This document shows positions 10,991-23,639 of a DNA stretch of 64,000 bases, in pieces. The first letter of the stretch is position 1, and each line of letters begins with the position of its first letter. Source of the DNA: Apostichopus japonicus (lineage: Eukaryota; Echinodermata; Holothuroidea; Aspidochirotida; Stichopodidae); NCBI RefSeq assembly GCF_037975245.1, contig NC_092573.1:11564001-11628000 (forward strand), read 5' to 3'. The position numbers and the translations under genes were made by a program. The notes below the pieces were generated by a model. It saw nothing but the letters and a program-made list of their open reading frames with translations. It was not told the origin of the DNA and made no database searches.

Positions 10991-13900
10991 TTATCCCTCC
11001 ATACCTTGTTCATATCTAAAGGTGAAATTTGTTGAGGTCTAGTTTTCAAATGTGGGATTGACTTTCACAATTTTAGCACCTTAGGGTTTGGTCTAATGGT
11101 GTTGATTTTAATATGTGTCATGTAAATGTGTTACATTATTATAGTTGGTGTGGTAGTTATTCACCATCCTTGTGATAGGTTCTTCAGCCATATGTAGAGT
11201 TGCAGAAAATTAATAGAAAAAGAAAAAGACAAGCTATGTGCATGGTTGTAAAATATTGATAAAGGATAAAAGTCCCAGGCAGGGTTTATTATGTTACTAA
11301 AAATCAACGTAGTTAGTTGGTATTTACGGTGGCTTAAAAGGGACATGGGAAAGAAAAAAATTGAGATAAATAGTCAAAAAGTTTGACTTTTTTAAGGTCA
11401 ACATTTTGAGATGCAAAGTCAAATGTTTGAGATAAAGTAAGTTTTATCTGTGATGGCTGTGCAAGTTTGAGAAAACTTATGTCTCACTTTAAAGGACATG
11501 CTGTCAGTTCTAATAGGTTTTCCATAGATAGCATTTCAATTTAAACAAATAAATGAAGCTGATGGTCAAGAGTGACTTTAGTCCAATTTTATTGCCATTT
11601 TCTTTAAAATTAAACAAATTTTTATGTAGACCATCTTCCCATTTCTAATCAAATCCATTTTTGTTTTTTTTCATGAGCAATTAGTTGCAAAAGGTACAAC
11701 TTTATTCCACAAGAGTCATTATGTCATTCAAATAAATTGTGACGAGTGTTTCTTCTAAGGAGCTTGCCTGATGAATGCTTATGAATGCGTATGTGATAAA
11801 TTCGGGACTGTCTTCAACAGCCAAAGAGGTGCTGAAATGCAGCCAATGTCAAAGTACTTGTTCTTGAAGGTTGTTCAGCAATCAAAGTAATATTTTTCAA
11901 AAGTCAAAAACTTATTACTAGATAAATCCAGAAAACCTGGCACAACTTGTTTTGACATTGCTATTATTGTTTGTAGTTTTGTACTACAATCATTTGTGGC
12001 AGAATGTTTGAGTTGCAACACTAGAAAAACTTGCACTTAGGAATGATCCACACAATTTGTTTTCATCTTCCAAGAGTGGCACCCATAATGAAGTATGTTT
12101 TGCACATCTACCAAATTTTAATGTACTTAAGAATGTTTGACCGAAATGATAAATTCACCCTTTTTATCTAAATTATTAGTATTCATCATGTTTTGGTAAG
12201 AAGTTTGAATAAATACATCCCCATGAAAATGTCAATCCAATGTTGAGTTATTTAATCCCAACCATGTTGCTGATATCAATAGATCCTAATAATCAAATGA
12301 AAGAGTTGGGGTTAATTAAATATTCTTCCCTATTTTTCGTCCTCTACCTTTTTTTAAATGTTCGCATGACGCTCAAAGCTCTTTGCGCTACGATATGAAA
12401 TTTAATTTATCGAGGAAAAATTTACTTGATTATTTGTTGAATTCAGTGAGTCAGAGCTCGTTTGGTTACAAAAATTATTACTATTAATTAATCAATTCTA
12501 TTTATATATATTTATGTTTTACAACAAAGTATGATTTATGTACTTTCTAGATTAATCCCAAAGAATTTTGAAGCCAAGATGAAAATGCAATCCATTTCAG
12601 AACAAAGAATGGTACTTTAGAAGTCAATCTTGTGAACATAAGGGGTGTAAGGCTGTAAGGAATAAATTCTTGAAGCAGCATTTTGGGTTCAAAATTTACT
12701 TTCAAATTAAAAGCCTCATAAAATGATGCAATTCATTAGTTTGACTTAGTCAAAGTGTGATTTCAGATAATGAGGAAAGTCTTTTGAAAATTTCACTTTT
12801 TATTTGTTTGTTTGTGTGACATGCTTGAACCGTTCTTTGCTCAGGTAGACCTTTTATTAATGGCACAGATTTGTTGATAAAAAATTGTTAATTAATGCTG
12901 ATTACTTGAAATAGAATTAAGGGCTTTTTGTACAATCTCACTCAAAGCAACCAGTCAAAAAGTGCTTAAATCACATGATTTTTTTTATGCGTTTGGATAT
13001 ATTTTATCCATGTTGCACAATGTTTTCAACGATGTTGATACTATCTGCCCAAGTTATTGTTTTGCTGCATGTTGAGGAGAAGTTTACAACTCATCAAGTC
13101 AGTATGTTGTTTTTAGAGTTATTAAAGATTTCTTACATATTTGTATCTCATGTTCAAAGAGTGCTATGAAGTTATATTATGATCAGTATTCTCATGATGT
13201 TGACAAGTTACATTAATAGAGTTAGATTTAGATTTTCAAAATCAGAGTCATTTATCTTGTCCTGTTACAAATTTGCAATTGCCATTTCTGTATGTTAATT
13301 GCCCAAACCAATATTCTATTCTGTGAAGTTTTATACTTTGCAAAACATTAAAACTTTCTTGCCTTTGGTTTTGTGATATATATGATTGTCTATATAGCAA
13401 ACTTACTCGCTCATTTTGTCAGGGATGAGTTTTCATGTATACTATATCATGAAAATTGTAACCTTTCTTGCTCTTTCAAACTGAAAAAATTAGCAGACTG
13501 CTTCTTAGGTTATTATCAGTCAAACAGGTTTTCTAAAATCATCCATTTTAGACTAAACTGCTAAAGAAGTTTATACCCTTTGCTATCAGTCTCCCTGTTT
13601 ACAACTTCCTTCAGTAAATCTCTCATAAAGATACTTAAAAGAGAGTTGGTTAGTCTTTTTCTCTCCCCTCCCCCCACCCCCATCAACTGCACCATTTCTA
13701 ACCCTGTCTCTTCCACCCCCACCACTTGTTGTACCTTGCTTAGTAAACCTTTCAAAAAGACTCCTAGTTATCTTTGCACTGCCCCCAATTTCAAGCTGGA
13801 CTTCCCTTTTGGTTCAATTTCAAATCAATATAATTGAGAACCATTTTTAGGCTGTTTTATTTAATGTCATACTGTAGGTTGAAGTATATTGGTCAAATGG

Positions 13901-14498
13901 TGTATGAGCTTAGTATCTCTGTAAAATTCAATCTAACCTGGCAGCCCTTCCCCCTTTCCTCCATAGTGATAATAGTTGATATTAATCTCACAAATTGTTA
14001 GGGAGCAAAAAATATGTGTCAAATTGTTATTAAATGATATATTATGACCCACCAAGACCAAATCTGTCTGCCGTATGCAATCACTTAGAAGTGTTTGTTT
14101 TTTTAATTCTAACACCTTTAAGCTTTCTTGTTGTTATTGTTACTATTTTTAAAGAAAAAACAAAATCCTTGATGCCAGCTTTCATCAGCTGTTTGGAATA
14201 AAAAGATATTTTCCTGACCACTGTGTGTTTTCCTATTTCATCCGTGTACTGCTAATTGTGTACTTCTTGATTCTGAACTCATGTGAAAGCTAACTTATCA
14301 ATCTGGGGAGGTAACGGTGAACTTATTATCAACCAACGTGCTGAGAATTAAGGCACAGTTATATACAACTTTTCAATACCTACAGTCTCAGAGCAAACGA
14401 TGACCACCCATTGGTTGCGCATTCCTATACAAACTTGCTCGACAAGATAACTAAACAGTGTGTTCTGTGACTGGTTCGTGGTACAGCAATGGTTTGGT
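10991..14498. other. Intergenic AT-rich DNA, nothing recognised
   Basis: I see no exons, no repeat signature and no RNA gene. The reading frames present are short, lack protein-like composition and are not flanked by convincing splice sites. A C/T-rich patch occurs near 13,655-13,740. Confidence 0.6.
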
Positions 14499-14506
14499 CA
14501 CTGCCA

Positions 14507-14871
14507 CAGTGGCGTAGGAAGGTACTTTTGAGTGGGGGGCTGAAGACTGATGGACGGTCTGGGGGAGGGGTCTAAGGGGAGGTGGTGTCCCCCTCCCCTT
14601 TGGAAATTTTTGCATTTCCAGGTGCCCTCAGATGCAATTTGGTGCAATATAGCACACTTCAACACCCACTCCATTTTGTAAACTTAATTTTGTATTTTCA
14701 CCTGGCCTTAGATGCAATTTGGTGCTCCAAATGAGATTTTTTTCTCATTTGGAAATGAAAAAGGGGTTTTCTGACTTGTGAAGCGGGGGGCGGAATGATA
14801 CTTCCGCCCCTCCACATTTTTCACTGGGGGGGCTGGCGCCCCCCCAGCCCCCCCCGGTTCCTACGCCCTTG
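14507..14871. mobile_element. hAT-like non-autonomous element, 8-bp target duplication
   Basis: The left end is CAGTGGCGTAGGAAGG and the right end, reversed, is CAAGGGCGTAGGAACCGG. Both flanks carry cactgcca (14499-14506 and 14872-14879), a perfect 8-bp duplication. The ends are rich in long G or C runs (an inner fold of ggggggctggcgcccccc). It has no coding capacity, so it would have been moved in trans. Confidence 0.85.
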
Positions 14872-15284
14872 CACTGCCATACGAAATGGACATTTTATGC
14901 CAGTGGTCTATTACTACTTATATGCAACCTAGTCTAGTTTGTATATTCCACTATTGAGAGAGTGGTGTTTTTAACCTTTGTATTGGTTGTATCATCACAT
15001 TTAAAATGACCTGGGAGGATCAGGCGATGTGCTCTCATGTGCTACTAACATATTATTTGATTGCTGAACAAAATTGCTGAAAATTTTCTGAATCTAACTG
15101 TGAAACTACATCCTCAGCATTTCGTATTACGAAGATATGAATTTTTAAAAATTAGTGATATTTTGTAAATGCATCTGGCACAGCAGAGTGGATGATGTCA
15201 TCAGGGCACTTCAGCTGAAAATGTCTCCGTATCTTAAACGGTTATAAACAGAACTTTGTGACGTTTGGTTCACTTGGCCAAGGT

Positions 15285-15640
15285 ATCAATATTTTATTTG
15301 ACAATTTTGAAGTTTCATCTCCAAATCGTGACGTGTATCACAAAATTCCAACCTTTTATGTCGAAATTTCGAAGTTTTATCTCGAAAGTTTCCGATCATT
15401 TTTCATCTCGAAATCCTGACCTTCTTTCACATCAAAATGTCCTCCCTTCATCACAAACTTGCAACCATTGATGTCAAAATGTCCACATGGTAACTCGAAA
15501 TTTTGACGTTTTATCTCGGCCCTTTTTATATTTTATGCCCAAATCTTGATGTTTATTGAAACATTCATCACTTTTTCAAACATTTCATCTCAAAAGTAGC
15601 TGTTTAATATCGACATAACAAGTCGAAATTTCGAGAAATT
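15285..15640. repeat. Degenerate short tandem-like repeat ('tcgaaattttgac' motif)
   Basis: Variants of 'ttttatctcgaaatcctgacc' recur every 20-45 bp through about 350 bp with heavy decay. Copies read both tcgaaatttcgaag and atcaaaatgtcc. No fixed period can be given by eye. Confidence 0.5.
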
Positions 15641-16057
15641 AGACCTATGTGAGTAAAAAATAGTTCAATTTTTTAAGTTATTTTTGTTCTACTGTATTCA
15701 AAATATTTTCCCTCATTGAGACATCTGGAACATCACGGCCGGCGATGGATACGATCAGGATAGACCACGGGAAGGGGATCAACTTTGAAGTAGTAATGGC
15801 GCGCGCAGAAACAGAACAAGCGAAACATTAGGCAAACAGATTATTCTGCGTTTTCTTTTCTATTATTACTCAATTCTATGGTAGGGATTAGAATCAATCC
15901 AATGTACTTCTCACTTAGAATCAACACGAAATAAACAAGGGATTTACAGTCCCAGATGTCGAAATGATAATAAATGACTCAGTGGGCCTTTGGTCATCAA
16001 TGTTCCCGAACGGCCAATACATCTGAGATCTACAGCAGAACACCATACGTCACTTGG

Positions 16058-16345
16058 TACATCTCCCCCGTATACACAGTTTGTACGCTAACGGTAAAAA
16101 AAAACGGGACAGCTTCCTTACGAAGATCCAATAGAAAAACTGCATGCGCCAACGATAGACCAATGGCCGTCCGGTCCTCCGTATACACAGTGTGTGCGCT
16201 AATGGTAGACTAACGAGGCACACCTTCCTTACGAAGATCCAACAGGAAAACTGCATGCGCCAACGATACACCAATGGTCGTCCGGTCCTCGGAATACACA
16301 TTGTGTGCACTAACGGTAGACAAACGGGACACAGCTTCCTAGCCG
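16058..16345 (-). repeat. 110-bp satellite, ~2.6 monomers, minus orientation
   Basis: These are copies of the same monomer as the array at 25.96-27.6 kb, in reverse: gtatacacagtgtgtgcgc, then acgggacagcttcctta(c)gaag, then atgcgccaacgatac/gaccaatgg, then cgtccggtcctcc. The period is close to 110 bp. Short frames on either strand that cross it are repeat translations. Confidence 0.9.
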
Positions 16346-17101
16346 TAGTCTATATAGGCCTATATTAAGCCATGATTAGTCCTATATACAAAGGACTGTA
16401 AACCGTCAAAACTGTCATAGGAAATGCAATGACTTACACGCAAAACTTACACCGGGGTTCAAATAATAAGGTGGAGATTCTACACTGTCACACCGGAACT
16501 TAAAGCTACTTATGACATATAACCATATTATAACCAAATTAAGTCACTCTCTAAAAAATAATAGTATTTCATACATACTGCAAATAATGAAAAAGAGCAT
16601 AACAAGAACAATGTATTGATGATGTGGTAGCTTAAAACAGATATAGAACCCATTTGCTATTTCATCCACACTGAGCTGCCACGTATGTCCAATACTTCTT
16701 GAAGAGGAGGATGGACAATGTCAGTGGCGTGCGCAGAATTTGACATGTGATTGGAAAAGGGGGAAGTGACAGAGGCTAATCTAGGGTTTTATAAAGATGG
16801 GCGGCTGTCCTGGGTCATTGAAGCCAACGCCTTAAATTAACATTGACACTTAAGATGCCAAATGGTGCATTCTGAGGCATATAGGGAGGATATAAATTAG
16901 GTCTATATAAGTAGCTCTATATGCAAGTGGTGCTGTTAAATACTTTGTGTGAGGTTAACAATTAAGGAATGTATTCCACTGCCAAGTATTGCTGACGAAT
17001 GCTGATGAAAATTCCAATATATTTTCTAAAGCAATACTACTTATTTGTCAATTATGAGCCATGTATATAAAGGCCATGGACTCTGATTGTATGTCAAGAG
17101 G

Positions 17102-17755
17102 CAAGGGCGGCGGAAGCACTTTTAATCTGGGGGGACACCGACATCAAAGGGCACTTTGCAGAAATTCGATTGGACTGATGCAGCCTTATATTTAGTACCC
17201 TTTATAACTCTTATTGTATTATCTTATTTGCGTATACACATCACTCCATCAACGCCCCCCCCCCCCTCAAGGGAAATATGCATACTAGCACTGCAATATC
17301 CAATGTGCAAATTGGGAAACATGGAACAAGTTTCTTTTGAGACAAAATGAGGTGAAATCATGCTAGTTGCTAATGTAGGAATCTTCCGAATTAGAGTTTA
17401 TTTCTTGTCAATATCTTAACAAATTTTTCCATTCGAAATAGCTTTGAGTTTGACCCACAGAAATTCATTAAAAGTCAGGGGCGTAGCCAGGATTTGCAAA
17501 GTTGTATGCACGACTATCTGAGCGGAGCGGAGCGCCACCATCGGTTGGCGCGGAGCGTACAAGAAAAGTTTTGGTTTTACAAACCCCTCAGATGGCTGGA
17601 AACGGCCCTTCCCGAGTGTTCATTCTGGTTCCCCGGCCTCTTGCTAACTTGAGACACCTCAATTGTTATGTAGAAAAAGGGCACATTTTTAACCTGAGGA
17701 AAAGTGGGGGGCACGTGCCCCCTGTGCCCCCCCCCCCCCGGTTCCGCCGCCCTTG
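17102..17755. mobile_element. hAT-like element with CAAGGGCGGCGGAA ends
   Basis: The left end CAAGGGCGGCGGAAGCAC is matched by the reverse complement of the right end, CAAGGGCGGCGGAACCGG. Flanks tcaagagg (17094-17101) and tccagagg (17756-17763) agree at 7 of 8 positions. An internal sequence CAGGGGCGTAGCCAGG at 17478 looks like the end of another element of the same group, so this copy is probably composite or has a nested insertion. Confidence 0.7.
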
Positions 17756-17763
17756 TCCAGAGG

Positions 17764-19537
17764 TTCGAAACCATTATGGAAGATCATCATTCCACAGTAT
17801 AGGTTTTTGTCACCTGTATCGAAAAACGCTAGTTCTGTTTCGGTGTCATATTTTGCCTTACTAGAGATCTCTAACCAAACCAATATCATTTTTTATTCCT
17901 ACTGTCGGATCTCGATAGAGATACGTTGAACAGACTATGTTAAATGAAATGGAAAAACGACCAAGGCAAATTAATAAATATAATTGAAATTATGAATTGA
18001 ATTATAAAGTTTAAATGTTAGTCTTTGCCGGAAGCGTTTCATATAGTGCAGTTTTTATCATCTCAAATCTAACTTTGCATCAGCGAAATTGTAATAAAGT
18101 ACATCATACAAGGATCACGGGGTTTAGCACCGAACTTTATTTTGCAGAAGACAGCTGTAGGCGAAACATTAAAAATGATTAAACTATTTATTTTGTGGTG
18201 TAATCATGAACAAGTGGTCAATATTACAAGTGATATTGTTATCTATGATTTTATCCATTAGACTGTAACATCACTGTAGCAGATGTCCATATTTGTTTAT
18301 CAACAAAGAGATAATTAACAGAAAAAGAAGGGATAAAATCGTGGAAAAAACAAACATAATTTCCGTTCGTAAAATGTCTAGTTCGATGCCAGCTGACTGC
18401 CCACTTGAATCATAATTAACTCCTTTTCAGTGTATATATGATCACCTAATATGAAAGCAGTAGCAGAATTTAATTTAATTCATTTATTTATTTGTTTTAT
18501 CGCCAATTGTGTATTGAAATGTTTTGAGACCGTGTGAAGAGTATCGGCATGGCAGTGAAGCCAATGCGACTTAATGAGTTTCTACCGGTAAAATTCTGCT
18601 AGATAAGCAACAATTGTGGGAAATGGGAATATTTTTAATACGATTAGGTCATTATTTGAAAGGAATTGCTTTGTCCTGTCTGGTAGCGCTGATGTTTATA
18701 AGCCGAATGGTGCTGTAGTTTTGAGATTTATTTCCCAGAATTTTAGTTTGCCTGTCCATGAGTAGTTAGTTTGATTTGAAGTTACGGAATCTGGTGGCCT
18801 GTGGAGATAGTCTATAGGGAGCGGTTCCCCTTGGAGAGGGGTGTCCCTCCACATTAGAGAAAATTGTGTATGAGTAAAGTAGGGTAAAATATATATACCC
18901 AGGCTACATAAAATCGCATTAAATGTAAAACTAAATTAAATAGGATAAAAAGGCTAAAGAGTAAAGTCAGCGGAAGATTACAAGCCTAAGAAATTTCAGG
19001 TCACTAAAAAGGTTAATTAAGGGGCAACAAAATATATAGAGACATAAATGAAGGACTGGCAAAAGACATGTGAAGTTAGAAATATAGCATACTGGTTTAA
19101 AGGAATTAATTTTTCTTCTTTAACTAAAGCATAATGGGTTGGATAGAGTTTAGCTGAATCATCCAATAATATTCTCTTTTATGTTATTATAGCTTTGATG
19201 TTAAATGAACTCATGTCATGTTGGAGCCTGTGATAGTGGAGGTTCCCAACTCGCAACTTAGCCTATGGTGTATAGGAACTTTATCAGGGGTTGTAGAAGA
19301 ACCAACTTAGTATATATTACTCTTACTACAAGATGAAACAAGATATTAGTTCGGTGGGGCTTACACAGAAGTTGTATTTTGTAATATACCAATGCCAACA
19401 CCAGTCCCCATTTGCCCATAGCAGGAATCATTTAATTTCTTACATACTCAACTGTAATAATCTATATTCAACAAATAATCGGTTGTAATAGCGCAAAAAG
19501 AAAGCAACTGATGTGTGAAATTACAAGTATGATACTG
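17764..19537. other. Intergenic, nothing firm
   Basis: AT-rich DNA downstream of the protease gene (which ends at 19538 on the minus strand, so this holds its 3' UTR or terminator region). No exon or named repeat is recognised. Confidence 0.5.
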
Positions 19538-22500
19538 TTAATAACAGTACACCATTACCAGTACAAAGAACAGAGTGATTAATGACATGGACGCACAACT
19601 ATGGTGACATCTGCTTGCAATCCAGTCTTGATAAGCGGACACTCTGGTGTAAATTCCAGGGGTTCCTGCTTGACAAACCTCCACACCAGACGACCCTACT
19701 CCAACTAAATCCATAACTTTAGTGCCTGTATCGTCTCTTTGACATGCCAAGGGGCCACCGCTGTCGCCCTTAAAAAATGAAAACAGGCATCGAAATATGA
19801 AGTTGTATAGTTAAGAACACTGTTTGCAAGATCGACATAGTCCATTCAGAGAGTTGCAGCCTGTTACCCAACTCATAATGCGTATTACTTGGGTACACAT
19901 ATAACGCACGGTATGTGGACATTCACGTCACAAAATAAACAAGAGGGGAATCTACAGAGTAACAAATCTCATCGCGAAAACCATTGAAATGCAATTGATT
20001 ATGAGCTACATAAACACATGTTTAACTTCACACCGGGTTTCATTCATCAGCTTTACAAAATATTCATAGAGTTAACCACTTTTACCAGTGTAACTATGCA
20101 TCTTGATAATACGTAACTTGTGAAGATGGCACTTCAATATTTTTCCTTCTTTGCAAAATTTAACTTTTAGCTACATTCGACCTTTTTACCTCTGACCTCT
20201 TTTCTGAAGGTCTTCAAGGCATTGGTCCCTATCACGGGGTATCTACCTACCTGAAGAATAGTGGTATAGTTAATAGGGGAATTTTAACATATATCAACAC
20301 TAAAATTACATATTAGACCTTTAACGTTACCAAGGTATCCAAATTATTTTAATAGTACTTAACTAGTTGAAATACCCATTTCACACGTGCTCAGGTTGAG
20401 AATCTATTGAAGGTTTCCGCTTAAAGTTGTAGCAAGCCGTAGCTTTTGCTTAGTTTCAACTTTGACCTATCGTTAACCTTTCACCTCATTTACCATGGCA
20501 ACCACATATTTTGATAGATCTTGTGTTACTTATAAGTCAATTTAAATCTACCTACTTATTCTTCTTCTTCAAGTAATATCAAAAAGCCACTTTTCAGTTA
20601 CTTTGACCTCATACCTTGGTATTTTCCTTCTATAAGTCTACAAGAGCTACCGCCATTGGGCACCTTCCTACCAGATTTTAATTAAGCCCTTTAGAAAGGA
20701 GTGTTTGACACTAATTGCAATGAAGTAAAGTTGAATTTTCACCCGGTGACCTTTGACACCAGTTTCTATAGTAACCACATATTTTGAGATAATAAACAAA
20801 GCATGCTGGTGAACACTTGAACCTCGACTTTCGATTTCATATACTGTAATAAATAACACGGACGAGTGACATGTGGCAACACATTGGCATCTGACACACC
20901 GACTCAAACGAAAGTTCATTGATATTTACATGGCGATTGTGAAAGTAGTTTCCTTTGGGATCTAATAGAGTATTTGCGATAATGAAACTTACCTCGCATG
21001 CATCTGCTGTTTTGCTCCCTGCACACACAGTCGTTGCATTATCAACGAACCCAAATTCTTGTATGCATGCGCTGTTGTTGTACAGATTCAAAGCAGCAAA
21101 CTGTAGAACCTCCGATTCAGTTTCGGAGTCTGGGCGGGAAAAATCAACAAAACAATAATAGCAAATGCTTGCATATGATGTAGACCTATATGATTCAATT
21201 GCATTCTGACAAACTTAATGCAGAGGCTGTTTTTATCCCTGCGTCGGCAGTCTTATGTCTTGATATTTCATTATAGTTTATGGTGGACATGGCTTCAGTG
21301 GATGCTCTTATTTTGTGACAATTTGATCGATGGGTATCCGATTTCCCGATGAAACCACTTGTAACCTGGGGTTGGGGGGGGTGTGCATAGGTAGATATAT
21401 TTTGAGACCAATTAGCTTTTTGCAATGACTGGTCGAGCAGCGTTTGAAAAATCCACTTACTAAAGTGACAGTTTGTTTTATTACTACAACTGTACACTCA
21501 GACAAGCAGGAAGTATTTCCGAGTACGGCGAATATCGAGTAAGCTGCAGTACTTTAACATAGTTCTTGTCATTTTGCTCTCTCTCATTTTACTTTGAGTC
21601 TCTGAGTAATATATCCCTATATAACCATTTAACGTGTATAGTAAAAGACAAACTCAGCACCAGTCCCCTCACAATCCCTAACACATTGTGATCATGAATA
21701 TTGTCTGACTTTTGCAGTATCGCGAATCCGTTGGAACTTTAAAAGTCTATTGCGAAATTAACTATATAGGCATTATAGAAAACAACACAAAAGCATTAAA
21801 ATAACTAAATACTTTTAGTCTACCATGGATCTAGTTTCTTTGACAGGAATACACATACCTTTAGTTTTGCCCCATCCAACGACAAAGCAGCTAGAATAAT
21901 TGAAACTTTCATTGGCAAGCGGTATTTTTGAAATATTGATTCCGAATTTTTTCACTGGATCTTTCAAGTAAATAAGCGCTATGTCATTTTCGAGGCTTGT
22001 TTTGTTGTACTGCGCATGTACTTTCTTGTCAAACATCGACTGGTGGTGCGTGAGCGATGGTTGAAGCAAATTAAGATCTCCAAAAACTGCAATAGACGGT
22101 AAGTCGTCCGAAGTTTCGTTAGATTCAAGGTCACTGCACAACAAAAGAGTAAACAAACAAACAAACAAATATCAGAACATTTTGAAAATTCACATCGTCG
22201 CGGTCAAAAGCCGTTTTTAGGGAGTGGTTTTCGATTAAAGATTCAGACATTTTTTTCATTTTTGCTAAGCAATCAACTTCCGCCACCAGAAAACATTTTC
22301 GCCTAAACAAAAATGAGACAAAATTAGTCGACAAATGGTGATTTCAAGGTGAGGCACATGTGATAATGCTCGTTATACTGTACCTGGGTATAAAAATAAT
22401 GTTTCAAACGATGTGTCTAGGAAAAGGAAAAACCTTCCCATGTAAAGCCTAGAACAAGAAAATGAAGCGACTCGGAAACTTGTTCGTGAGCAGTATTGGA

Positions 22501-23512
22501 TTTTTTTGCTTGTATACACTTACTTGCTAATTAAGGTTAAAATCTAATGATTTTTATCAAGTATAACTGCTACATTTAGTAACAAGTCTGATAAAAGGAA
22601 TTCAGTATTTTAATAAATCAAGACAACTTTGTCTCTGTAAGGTAACATTATAAAATAAATGACACTCCACATAAAACACTCAAAACACATGGAGAGGCAG
22701 AGAGTAGCAGCTATACTGATATGAATAGAGAGGAAAGGTATTATAAGTAAGAAACCGAGACGTACACTGACAACATTTTCAGTTTTACTACATAAAGGTA
22801 TAGTTACAATGATGGAAATGATCCCGCCCACTCCATAGACACCCTCACCGGTACGGACGTTGGTCAAATTGCTTGTCCCTCCAATTTCGGACTATAGTAC
22901 TACAGTACATAAACTGCAACCAAGGAAGTAATCATAATGAATGTGGTCTATACCGACATGACTTATATTTAATGATATTGTAAGTAAACAACGCCAAACC
23001 AGAAAGATGGAAAGCCATAAAGAAAACTTACAAGCAATGAGCTGCTGTTACTGCCTTATCGTTGCTAATAAGGGTTGCTCCACATATGTGTTCATCATAG
23101 GCATTTCTCAATGATCCAATGAATGGAAATTGTCCAGGGAAGGCATCACTACCTCCAAATACTTTCGCTGACATGCGATCTCCATGAACTTCTGCAAAGC
23201 GAAATAAATATAAAACAAATAACAATAAGATAGAAAAATCACCCGATCTCCTTTTGTGTAGCACTACATGATCTTTCTTAAAGTTAGAAGGCAAAATCTG
23301 TGTATATACGAGAACTTTCATTTATTGATTTCAAAATCACACATTTTACATCTATGGAAAAATGTGTTTAACTATGTAATACGGCAAATATATGTATAAA
23401 ACATTTAACTTAACGAAGGTAGCAAGCTATGGAGTTTATGCTTACCTCCCGACAAAATAACAGTCGCAAGAAGAATAAAAATGATAGCACGGGTATCAGC
23501 CATTTTAGTCAT
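19538..23512 (-). CDS. Trypsin-like serine protease, possibly membrane-anchored
   Basis: Five exons join in phase: complement(19538..19768, 20993..21129, 21859..22133, 23032..23191, 23446..23512), coding for 289 aa, start ATG at 23512. Residues about 1-22 (MTKMADTRAIIFILLATVIL) form a signal peptide. Cleavage after K32 (SAK/VFGG) would free the new N-terminus VFGG, the zymogen switch of the chymotrypsin fold. The triad is complete: His74 in TAAHC, Asp126 in NDIAL, Ser216 in GDSGGP. Asp210 sits at the bottom of the S1 pocket (DACEGDSGG), predicting cleavage after Lys/Arg. GWGKTK and TPGIYTRV are also present. The usual SWG before the last disulphide loop is changed to VGVGSSGVEVC. The C-terminus adds a hydrophobic stretch (LITLFFVLVMVYCY) after the fold, like GPI- or membrane-anchored tryptases. 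The His, Asp and Ser residues lie on separate exons, as in animal trypsin genes. An N-x-S/T pair in the Asp exon suggests glycosylation. Confidence 0.93.
20160..20830. repeat. Diverged intronic repeat, ~270-bp spacing
   Basis: Within the last intron of the protease, segments of the type 'tttgacct...ggcaaccacatattttga' recur (near 20,493 and 20,765), with other tttgacctc copies near 20,190 and 20,605. It looks like an old tandem duplication or dispersed repeat of unknown class. Confidence 0.4.
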
Positions 23513-23548
23513 GAGTTGAGTTAGCAATGGCAAAGATATACACACACC

Positions 23549-23564
23549 TATATATATATATATT
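23549..23564 (-). promoter_or_regulatory. Candidate TATA-like element of the protease gene
   Basis: An AT-alternating run (ATATATATATATA on the minus strand) lies 37-52 bases upstream of the start codon at 23512. If it acts as a TATA box the 5' leader would be only 10-20 bases. It could equally be a simple repeat. Confidence 0.25.
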
Positions 23565-23639
23565 CGTTTCAAGCCTCCGTCCAAAGTCCCCATGTAGCCT
23601 TTAGAACACAACCTTGTTCGTTTTACTTTCGTTATCATT

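Noticed and set aside
16735-16800. cagtggcgtgcgcagaattt as the left end of another hAT-like element
   Set aside because: No matching right end or target duplication was found.
18150-18180. gcagaagacagctgtaggcgaaac as a second hammerhead motif
   Set aside because: CTGA core is absent and the inner stem is poor; too weak to call.
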